Positions 10,601 through 22,600 of a stretch of 64,000 nt of DNA are shown here, piece after piece. The DNA comes from Leptasterias polaris (Eukaryota; Echinodermata; Asteroidea; Forcipulatida; Asteriidae). Location of the stretch: contig JAZGTN010000013.1 of assembly GCA_037783415.1 (NCBI GenBank), forward strand, positions 434,001-498,000, written 5' to 3'. The first letter of the stretch is position 1, and the number at the start of each line of letters is the position of its first letter. The notes beneath the pieces were generated by a model that saw nothing but the letters and a program-made list of their open reading frames with translations, was not told the origin of the DNA and made no database searches. The translations under genes and the position numbers were made by a program.

Positions 10601-13600
10601 TCAATTAGGATATGAACACCGCTTGACCATGGTTAAGGATAAAAATCAAGTTTATAAAAGAATAGCCTTGAACAAATGACACAAAATGTGTGTAGTAAAC
10701 AATACAAACAAATCAGAATTGTGTCGGACAAAATGGCGGCAATTTGTCGGACCTTAAATCACGCGTTGTGATTGGTCATTTTGTCAAGGGGCGTGGCCTA
10801 TTGCCTCCATGCCCTTGATGCCCCTTCTTGAAATGTTCCAGTGGAAATTACAACTTTCCACATAGAGTTACCTTTTAATGAGGAAATAATGCATTGCCCT
10901 TACAACAAAAAAGGATGCAATTATTTCATAACAAGTTGTTGTTATTTTCTTCTTTTTTTAGGTTCTTTGAGGGATATGATTTACTTTGTGAATGCCCAGC
11001 AGAGACAAGACTTAAGTTGGCGGAGAAAGCGCAATCGTGCAAAACACCCCAAGAAAAAGGTATACAGAAATGGAGTTCAGGGATGTGATTTCTCAATTTT
11101 TTCCAGGAACACCAGGTTTTTGCTGCCCCCCAAAAAAGATAAATAATAATAATAATTTATTTTTTATTTTAAACTGTTTTAAACTTAAGATCAAATTCAT
11201 GAAAACATAAAGATAAAACCATTTAGAATGCCCCAGATTGCAGAGTAGGGCTTTTAAAACAAAAGATAAATGTATATTAGTGGGCTTCGTGCTCGCAAGC
11301 TTTCGGGCCCACAAGCTTTCGTGCTTTGAGTTCACAGTTCATGTTTTTTTTTTTCAACAGCCTATCACATCCCTGGGTGTTACACGGAGGTCGCAGAGGC
11401 CATGGCCTCTGTTGCCCCTGGTCTTGGCCTTGGCGCCCCTTCACAATTTTCCTGTAGACTTTAAAATTATCCAATGGAAGTGCCCTTTGCGAAGTGAAAA
11501 TGGCCTTGTCCTATCAAAGATGAAATTCCAGAACCTGCATGTACATGTACGTCATCACAGTCCAGTGGACAATGTACAGCATTGGTAATAATAATAACTA
11601 GTTCTTATATAGCGCATTTTACAATAACGTCTCAATGCGCTTTACATTAGTGCCCTGGTCATTGGGCCAATAACATTCCTTTAATCTTTCTCAGCTCCCT
11701 GGGGAGTATACAGCCCGAGCTGTCATGGCGCTCAGAAGGCTTTTTCAAACACAATATCAACCTCTACCCTCGCAGGTACATGTACCCATTTATACCCCTG
11801 GGTGAAGAGAAGCAATTATAGCGAAGTGTCTTGCTCAAGGACACAAGCGTCATGACCGGGACTCGAACCCACACCCCGATGACTAAACCACCAGAACTTG
11901 AATCAGATGATCTAAACCACTCGGCCATGACACCCTACTGGTAGCTATTGAAGACAGATTTTATATTAGTTAGTTGGTTCCTATCTGAAAGCTCACTCAT
12001 TATCATGTTCATACCAGGTACCAATCCTCTAGAGAAATGTTTCCATCAAAAATACTCTCAAAGTCATGGAAATAGTTTATTTTTCTATTGCAGTTTATAT
12101 AAGCCAATATGAACATGTAGAAAAATAGATGATAAAACATGAACAGTTTTGTTTTCACTCAAACAGGATTACCATTGATGCATTTTCACAGGCTGTTGTG
12201 TATAGCGTAATTATTGAAAACTAGTGGATGAGAAATACTTTACTTTTCCGATATCGGCAGTGTAGTTATAAACGAGAAGTCTCCCCGATCCTCAAAGCGA
12301 AAGTAGTAGTCCCGCCCGATTTCCTACCTCCCGCCCAGGTAGTAGTTAATAAGCAGGACAGTTCTTTTCAGAACTGAGAAGTCTCCCGAATTCCGAATAT
12401 TCTACTCCGCGGCAGTAGAAAAAAAAGCAAGACGAGTTCTCAAAGAACAAGTAGATATACACATGGTGTTACCGCAAACCAAATATATATTGATACCTCA
12501 CCATGCAATGCCTCAAATCCCACATATTGTATCTCGTTGTTTTCTTTATTCCTATAAAGCACTTTGGGACAAAGCAGTGATATGCGCTATAGAAATACGG
12601 TTTATTTTATTAATTTTTATTTATTGTTTATATCTTTTTGAATTTGCAGAGTTTCTGAAGAATCAGGCATCAGTGGACACACTGGAATTCCTGCTGTTTT
12701 TATTCATACAGCAGGTTCACAAGATATCACTTCGTTCATCGCTAGTTGCTGGTGAAGAGTATCCTTTTTAAATATCTGCTGGTTGTATCATGTTCAACCC
12801 CAACTGGCAGAATGGACCTGTGGCCATGACAGATATAATGGGAGCATAAGGGGGAGAAATGCAGCCAATCCTCTAAGCCCTGCCTACCCCAAAACAAATT
12901 TGAACATAGGGCTAGATAGCTCAGTTGTAGTTTGCGATCGAGCTGGCTTTAGGGGTTTCTTCACTGCCTTTCACCTCTATGGATCCTGGTTCGAATCTCA
13001 GACCAGAGACTTGCATGTGGATTAGGTTTTCAGTCTCAACCTGATTGTGTGGGTTTTTCACTATTCTGGGTTTTCCGCCTACATATAAAACCGACATTTC
13101 TAAATGATCTTCTCTGCACAAGTATTTTCAGGCCTGCTGTGTACAGTGCTAGGCTCTTAGAGTGACCCTTGGTTTCATTACCAGAAAGGTATAATAAAAA
13201 TAATAATAGTAGCAATAATAACAATAATAAATCTGTGGTCGTAGGTTCAAATCCCTCTCTAGTAAATTTATCTTTCTTCTCTAAAAATTGATTTACAATG
13301 TAACCAGTCAGTTTCCCTTATTTTTGTACATGACAACCCCCGCCCCCCCCCAAAAAAAAGGTATCTATTCTGCCAATTTTGTTTACCTACATCGCACATG
13401 TGGGTGACATGTACAACACATGCAACACACTACGAATCAACTACAATCCACAGCAATCTGACTGGCAGCAGCTTGTTGAGGTATTTCAATGTGACAAGCT
13501 TTCCGGCAGTTGTATTACAGTTGTGATTGGCCATGGCATAAAGGGGGAGTGGCCTACTTGATGGATCTATTGATAGGTGCATCGGACGTACATCTAATGA

Positions 13601-16600
13601 CATTATGGAACAGTAAATGTGGGTTGAAAAAAGAAAAATTGAGTAGAGAGGGACTTGAACCTGGGACCTCCGGATAGCGTGCTTGCTCTCTACCATCTGA
13701 GCTATCTAGCCCTAATGTTGGCGGTCTCCCTAATTGTCAATATCTTTATTCCGGGATGCCAGAAACCGTACAACCTGTAGCTGCTGTAACTATTAAACCT
13801 TACATAAGACATTTGTAGATGGCCAATGCGACCACGATCCCCAGATGTTGATAGTAGAGGAGGAAACATCAACTCTAAGGTATGGATGGTAGTAGAGTAA
13901 CGCTTACTTAGTATTTAACTACCAACTCTGAATATATAGTTTATAGTACCTTGGCTGGATTTCACAAAGCAATAAGTCTTTTTCCACAGCCGGCCCCAGG
14001 GAATGGAACAAACTTCCTGTTTACATCAGTCACTCTCCTTCCATTCAGACATTCATAAAAACGTCTCAAAACCTCCCTCTTTTCTATTTCTGTCTAACTC
14101 TGTTATGTTCTAGGTTCGCTATGAAGCGCTTTGATCTTTTTAAAGGCGCTATATAAATACTCATTATTAAAATAAGATGAAGATGAGTTGCCAACGTCCC
14201 CGTAGTGATTTGTATTGTGTAATCACACTTTAATTCATAGTTAAGATCAATCTTGGCGTTTTTTAAAAATGGAGCCGAGGTATACCAGGCCTAGATGTTA
14301 TAGAGCTGTTTCTTTTAACTTTGAAGCCTACACGTGGCGAGGGGATAAGAACACCGGACTCGAGCTCTGGTGTTTCTGATCAGCAGGGTGTGGGTTCGAG
14401 TCCCGGTCGTGACACTTGTGTCCTTAAGCAAGACACTTGACCATCATCGCTGCGTCCTTCGGACGAGACGTATAGCCGTTGGACCCATGTGTTGTGTAAT
14501 GCACGTAAAAGAACCCAGTGCACTTATCGAAAAGAGAAGGGGTTCGCCCCAGTGTTCCTGGTTTGATCGGCAGCATATTGTACCACAGCACCTTGTAAAC
14601 CATTACTCGGTGCTATAAAGGAAAAAGGTCTCATACTTTAAAAATGTAGCTCCACATACCTTGTAGGAAAAATACTGAGCGCTTTGATACGCCCCTAGGG
14701 GTGTGATAAAGCGCTATATAAGAACCCAGTATTATTATTATTCTTATTTACTTATCATATGCAAATCTTGCTTTGCAAAAGCAGGTTACAAGCCAAAAGC
14801 TATACAATATGTGCTTCCTTTGACTGGTCCCTCAATTGATTTAAGCAAGTAAATGTATGAAATCTGGCCTGGATCCTATGCTGATAATAGCAGAATTACA
14901 GCACTGTTAACTTTTCAGCCCATCTGACTAACTAACAATCTGTTCTGCATAATGGACCTTGATATCATCACGCCACCATCTTATGATCATGTGATGATTA
15001 ACCAATGAAAAATGTATTTCTTGTACATGTGGCGCAGAGGATGAGCCAATGAGCAATCTGCTTTTGACCTCTAGACGAGGGCGCCCTACTCAAATGATGT
15101 CATGTACGTAAGGTCTACCAATGTTAATTTGAGGAAAAATGCGCCACAGCACCTTGTAAACCACTACATGGTGCTATGTAAAGGAATAGGTCTCATACTT
15201 CAAAACGTAGCTCCACATACCTTGTAGGGAAAATACTGACTGTTGAAGCGCCTTGAGCATCACTGAGTGACGGATATGAGCACTAGATAAGAAGCCACTA
15301 TTATTATTATATTATTATGATATTATTTGTGTTTACCTCTACACTGATGTGTGTTAAGCACTGTATGCTTTGTACATTCCAGAGTCGTGTAAAAAACATT
15401 CCACAAGGTTATAAAATGTATCCCACCTGAGTGATAAGCCTGTGAATTTTTTATCAAAGGACTTGGGAATGTGCCGAGTGTGCAGTGCTTAACACACATC
15501 GATGTATAGACCCATTGCACAACGCGGAACGCACGTTCGAACATGATACGCGCCCTTCCATTTTGGGAGTCAAACTGTACACAAGAATCATAGAGTTGAC
15601 TCCCAAAATGGAAGGGCGCGCATCATGTTGGAACGTGAGTTCCGCATTGTGTCTATAGGTAAACACAAACAATATTCAGCATAATTATACTGACATTAAA
15701 CAAGTGAAGTGATAAAACAAAATATGAGACAAACCCAAAGTTTGAATTGAAATCTTTACAATGTGCAATAAATTATGTTAGAATGTGGAGCGATGATCTT
15801 GAATTAAATTTTTGTCTTCTAGAGCTTGGATGAGAACACTCACATGGCCTTTGTTCTCGCTCACCTCACTGACATGCTCTCACTTCTTGTAGAAGCTGGT
15901 AAGTACATGCAATCTCAAATAATATTTAATAAGATTAACATCATGTTTGAACGTGCGTTCCGCGTTGTGCAATGGGTCTATACATCGATGTGTGTTAAGC
16001 ACTGCACACTCGGCACTTTCCCAAGTCCTTTGATAAAAAATTCACAGGCTTATCACTCAGGTGGGATACATTTTATAACCCTGTCGAATGTTTTTTAATA
16101 ATGTTTTTTAATGGAATGTTTTTTCATAACCCACCCCCCCCCCCCTTTGTCTTCATAATCCCTGCTTACCCCCTGCCTTCTCTGAATGCTTTCTGTTTTT
16201 CTCCCTCCACTCTCTCTATTCATGTATTTCCACTTGACTACTCTTGCAACTCTTGTCTGCTTGTATGTGTGTTGTGTGTTGTCATTTAGCCTTCGAGAAA
16301 GACTCTGCTAGGGTCGAAACGTCAGGCCACTAACTTATTTTTTGCATTTATACCACAGGTCCTTTTGGTTGGTAAGCAGTTTGCAACAGCTAATTCTATT
16401 TTCTCAAGATTAACATTGGCAGCTTTTATAGCACATTTACTAGTAACTTAACCAAGGCACTTTAACAATGAATTATTTCTGGTTATCTGGAGTAGTTAAT
16501 CCCGTTCCTTTCACTTTTGTTCCCTGGAGAGCTTACAGCCTCAAACCAAGTACATCTCATCCCGTTTCCACACCTGGGTTTGGAGAAGCAAGTGATGGTT

Positions 16601-19600
16601 AAGGCCAATTGAACCCATATTCTGGTGTCACACTACACACCATACGCAATAGTCTTGTACGTAAGACAGCTTGATCGATGAAAATAAGGGATAGTTTTGA
16701 TTTATTCCACCACTTTTGGAATTTTACTGATTGTGAAGTTTATACTAGAAAATTTTTTTCTGTGTAAATAGTTCCTTCTGAAATGAAGTCATATTCAAGA
16801 AATTGTATCTGAAAAGGCAAAAGCTGATTTTGGTTGTTGCAACCAAAATTATGGACAATGTGTTAACATTCTAAAAAGTCGCATCCCCTTATGGTGATCC
16901 CCTGGCTGCCGTTTCCCAGGTTGTATCTTAAACTCGGTGTGTGATCCTTGGCTACACGGCAGTTTACGGTTGTATGGCTTCTGACTGGCACCCACCGAAC
17001 AAGGATATTGACAAAATAGGGAGACCGCCAACATAGGGCTAGATAGCTCAGTTGGTAGAGCGCCGGCACGTCAATCCGGAGGTCGTTGGTTCAAATCCCG
17101 CTCTAGTCAATTTTTCCTTGTTTAACCAAAAATCATTAAAATTTACCCAGTCAGTTTCCCTTGTGGTTTGTTATTTGATATCATTCTAAAAAATTGTGGA
17201 TGGTTTTTTTTCCGCTAATTTCTCCCGACTCACACAACAGATTAAGCCCAAATTTTCACAGGTTTGTTATTTCATGGATATGGTTCATGAAACAGAACAT
17301 GAACTCTGTGTTCGACTCTTTTGTCAGCTCTACCAATTCTGTATTTACACCTTTAAATGTAATTGTGTGTGCTGTAGATCCGTATGCAGGTTCTGCCACT
17401 GATGTTCTGCTATCTCTTCAGGCAGTTCAATCTATGAGCTTCATTTTGGAAGGCTCAGTGGATGGCTCAAGGTTAGTTACAGCTACTTCCCTACTTCCCC
17501 AAATACCATCAGGGCCCAATTTCATGGCTCCGCTTATCGCCGAATTCTGCGCTTACGATCACCATTCTCCCCGCTTACAGGGCAAGCGCAGAATTTCTGC
17601 GCTAGCTGTGTAAGCAAAGAATGCCTATAACATGGACTACGCACGGGCTCAAGCAAAAATTCCCTGCTAACCGTGAAATACGCTTGACGTAAGCACGGAA
17701 TTCCCTGCTTCTGTTAGCGCCGATTCTTTGCTTACGGTAAGCAGAGCCATGAAATCGGGCTCTGATATGTCTCCCTAGTCCAATAGGCTGTTCAAGCCTC
17801 AATCTTTTTTGAACAGTAGGACCTGGCCCAATTTATAGAGCTACTTTAGCAGGAAAACTAGCTAAGCACAACTTAATTATGCTTACAATAATAAGGTCAC
17901 CAGTTGCTATGTCACTTGGTTTGGGGCAAGTGTTTTGTATAGTAACGTCCAGATGGGTAAACCTTGATACCATTGTGTAATACACATTCATTCAGAATTG
18001 TGCAAGGGTGTTTGCTTTTGGTAATCTGTAACTATGCAAAAGCTTGCCCTGAACTGTGTGACATAGCAATTATTGATGTAGTCTGAGTAGTTTGAAGTTT
18101 AATAAGTGGCAACTTGTGACTAAAAAAAGTAATTGTACCAGACACTGTTCAATTTAAATCAAATTGCCTGTTTCGCAACCTTGTTTCTAGTGGTGTACGA
18201 TCTTGTCGCGCCATTTTTCCCCAGAATGCCTTGCTCGATCATAAACCCTGGAAGTGTGACTTTGAAATATCCAAATGCATTGGATATTTTAATGAATCCT
18301 GTGGTTAATCCATTCTGTGTTGGAGACTTGCGCAGAGCGCACTATCAAAAGAGACATCAAGTTATAGAGCAACTGATCCCCTCTAAAACATGATTCATTT
18401 GAAATGTATTTTGTCAAAATACTTGCATTTTGACACACGCATATTATGTGCCTTACAAGCGCCATACAAGCACTCAAATATTTTTAAGAAGCGTGCATGC
18501 AGAGCAGTCACTTTTAGTTGTCCAGTCAGCGTTGTTTTTCAGCACATCCCTTCCAAGGGTTAGTGACGAGAGGTATCGATACGGCTTGCTGCCCACGGTA
18601 GTGAGGCTGATCTCAAATCGCTTATTTCATAACAATATTCTGAAATTTGTATCTTCCCTACTATTAGTTCAGTGAAGCCAGTACATGAGCTAGCAAAAAT
18701 GCAATCCCTTCAACAAAAGAGTGGCTTCTCAAAGGTAAATATTTTGTTGATTTTCAAACAACTCCTATGGATTCTGAACATATTCAGCGGTTGCTTTGTC
18801 ACCCAGCTGTATTTTATCTGAAAGGGTAAACAAAATGTGCCTTAACTATAGCAGTGCCCTGTTTGAAATATTTTAATTGCAATTTTATATAAGCTGCAAA
18901 TTGCTCCTTTAGTTGAAGAAATTGCACACACAAAAAATATTAAAATACTGACTGCAGTCGAGGCATACACAAGTTCAAAGATGACTTCCCAAACTTCATG
19001 TTGGTCTCAACTTGATCTTCCTCAAATTTAATTCTAAGTTCGTGCAGTGTGTTGTAATGCATTATAGGGCTAACTAAATTGGGGCCTGCCAATACACAAT
19101 CTGAAATTGGGCCAATTTGATCGGTCTGAGATGCTGCTGTGGTTAAGCAAACTCTTTAATTGATGCATTGTTTTGCTTTAATTGTTTAGAAGATGCAATG
19201 ATTGGTTCCACTAACTCCTTGTTAACTCAAAACTAAGTTTATCCCTCATACACATGCGTATCTTTGAGTTTAGCAGTGTAAAAAGTGATCAAAATATACT
19301 TGTTTGTTTTTTGTTTGTTTGTTTGTTTGTCTTTTCAGTAAAATGATCTTCCCAACAAGGGAAGTCGGCAAAGCTTCCACAAAGGGATACAAACGCTAAG
19401 CTGGCCAACAGCCAATCTCTGTCCTCAAACATTGGTTGAGCGTCAATGATTAAGAATTGCACAAATCAATCAATTCTGATTCAGTAACTAGATGACAATA
19501 CTCATTCTAGCCATTGTGAAATCAGCAGTTAGCTTGGCCAGATTCGACCCCACAACCTTGTGATTGCAAGTCATACAGTCTAACCACTGGACCATTGTGA

Positions 19601-22600
19601 CCTACTTGACAAAACACAGAGAGAGAGAAAGACAAATGACTCTTCACAAAGCCTACACTATCCCACATTGACTTCTTTCGTGAACATGTCTGATGTTACT
19701 GCAAACCTTATCCCTTCACAGATCACTCTTGCATTCACATGTCGTACATTTGAATCTTGGATTCGCACTAGTCTGGTGGCCAACCCTTGTGGTGTAGCTG
19801 CGTGCATCTCGTCTGGTAACAGACTCTCATGGCCCACTGCAGGTAAGAGCTCTTTGGGTGCAATTAATTTAATTTTATATTCAGGCTGTCAGAAAAATAA
19901 CAAAAGATCCTTATTTAGTCAGTAGTTTGTATTGCCATTTTAATATAGATGTGATTTAAGAGATGTTAAATTTTGATTTTTTGGGGCATCGGGATATAGA
20001 ATTTAATTTGGTTTTACAAAAGTACTGAGTATACAGTGCTTAATACACATCGGTGTAAGGGTAAAACCAAATGTGATTGTTTTTCTCTCTAATATTAAAT
20101 GAAAATTAAATTTAATGCAAGGAAAATGTATCAGTTTTGTTTTTAAGTACCCTTAAACCAATATATGATCAGCTGTCTATGTAATACGCTGTGCTTTCCA
20201 AATCGTGGGGGAAAATAATCCAGAGTCTACTAGGGTGAGATTCAAACCCACAACCGCTGCGCATCATAACCACCGGGCCGAGAGGCTACTTGTGAATCTT
20301 GTAGATAGCAGTGGGAACTGCAAACAATTTAAAAGGTCTGTATACCTTTGGTAATAACTTTGAAAACTAATGGCAATAGAAACGTACGTGGTAAGAAGAA
20401 CAGCAGCTTTCGATAGTATCAAGCATTTTGAGAATCATTTCACTTCAAAGTAATGTGGTTGTGGAAAAAGATGTCAGGTTTATGCCCCAAAATTTGAATC
20501 CGAGAAACGTTTCTGTCAGTAACGTTTCTCAGATTGTGTATTCCTATGGGGAATATTCTTCCTGTGTGGACATATTCGATCCGGTTTTTCGTCGATATCT
20601 CAAAAACATGACCACCTTTTGAAGTGAAATTTTTATAGGATAGTTTTATTGTATATATCTACATTTAAATAGGATTAAAACAATCGAACGGTTCAAAAAA
20701 TCGAAGGTATACTTTGCCTTTAACTCATGCGCTGGGAATGAATAACAATATTTTTGGTTCTACCCTAACACCAACTTGTGAACCAGCGAAAGGGTAAACA
20801 AAAATCGTAGTCTATATCCCAGATGCAATTATTCCATCAAAGAAAAATAAATATAACATGCAAATGTTGAAGTGGCAGAAACTCTGCACTTAAAGGGTGT
20901 GTACAACATTGGTAATTGCCAAAGACCTGTATCCACAATTGATGTGACCCAACATATACATGAAATAACAAACCTGTGAAAGTTTAAGCTCAATCGGTAA
21001 TCGGAGTCATGAGAAAACACTGAAAAACCCCATTATATATTTTTACTTTTTTTCAAACATCGCATTTTATTCTGCAGGATAAAGACTATTGTTTCACTCA
21101 TTTCCTAAAAACTATGGCATTTCAAGCAAAACTGTTTCAAGGGAAGTTTTCCACCGTGACCATCTTTATACCATGTAAGTTATGTGCAAATCTGTGAACA
21201 TACATGTTTTCAATCTTACCAATGTTGTACATACCCTTTAATGCAACTCCATTTAATGACACGTTCATTTTATACTACTTAAAATGCTATCAATTTGAAG
21301 ACAGAGCATTAACTGTACATTTAATGACATTCAAGTATAACTTAAGAAAATAAGTTTTTAAAAACCTAGTTTGTATATTTTGTTTTACCCTAACATCGAT
21401 GTGTTTGATAAGCTCTGGATGCTTGGTGCTTTATGGGTCCTGCAGGGGAAAAAACTCATTTGCAGGCTACTTGACTCCGATGGGATTTGAACCCGCATTC
21501 AAGAGCAGATGTCTTAACCACTAAACCACTGAGCGTACCCGGTGCAAGCAACTATTTTCTTAAGCCTAGTTAATAATATAATATAATAATAATAATGGTG
21601 GCTTCTTTTTTAGCACTCATATCCGTCACTCAGTGACGCTCAAGGCGCTTCAACAGTCAGTATTTTCCTGCAGTATGTGGAACTATGAAGTATGAGACCT
21701 ATTCCTTTACGTAGCACCATGTAATGGTTTACAAGGTGCTGTGGCGCAATATGCAGCCAATCAAACCAGGAACACCTGGGCGAACCCCTTCTCTTTTCGA
21801 TGAGTGCACTGGGTTCTTTTACATCAACTCAGGGCCCAAAAATGCCATCCTCTTCCCTTCCTTTTTTGCTACTCTGCATTTGTAGGTATCGCAGGTGACG
21901 TATTTTCTGTATAGAATTTTTCCAAACCTTTTCTACCCTAATAAGAAAAAAATTACCTCCGATACCGTCCCTCCCACAAAATGGAGTTAGGGGCCACATG
22001 CACGGTAAAAGGAAAAAAAGTACGTATTTTGTGTGTAAAATCGGGATGTGTAGTGCAAAGGGAGGTGCTTTGTTTTTGTTCAGCGGAGTTAGTAACATTG
22101 TTCTTTAAGCTATTATTCATAATGAGTATTGTTTCAAAGATATATATTTGCGTAGTTTCACGGCACCAGACAACAAGTCGTACCTGTAGTGGCTAGTAAT
22201 AAATGGAAGTACTCAAATGACTTGGCCATACTCGTTTCAAATTGTTGAGAATGAAGTAGTGAATTATTTCTTTCATTAAGGTGGGGACGGAGAGGCATTG
22301 AAGAGAAGTCGGATGGCAACAAATGCACAGAAAGCTCCATCCAGGTAAGATATCTAATATTCATCATTGTTGAATAGAGTCAAAAAACAGGATTTTTTTA
22401 TGGATAAAAAACATCATTGTTTACTTTCAGTCTGAAAGCTTACTGATTGTGAAGTTCATACTAGAACTATTTTTTCTGTGAATTATTTCCCTCTGAAATG
22501 AGACATGTTCCTGAAAACTGTACCCGAAAACTTTCAAAGAGCTGCTTAAGTAGAAAGAATTGCTAAACAATCTTCTGCTCAGCAGAAATGAGCAGGATAC

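Larger units (their letters stand above)
15391..16096. repeat. Long inverted repeat enclosing TBCCD1 exon 5
   Basis: The arms at about 15391-15548 and 15939-16096 are near-identical reverse complements. Each contains AACACACATCGATGTATAGA and a GCACACTCGGCAC/GTGCCGAGTGTGC-type block. The loop of about 390 bp holds the coding exon 15825-15898. The two arms would pair in the pre-mRNA. The mirrored ORFs seen in the arms on opposite strands are repeat sequence and not genes. Confidence 0.8.

Noticed and set aside
17036..17109. tRNA gene (GTC anticodon-like)
   Set aside because: The acceptor stem and boxes are good, but the anticodon and T stems have mismatches, position 33 is C, and flanking sequence is shared with other dispersed copies; it is a SINE head.
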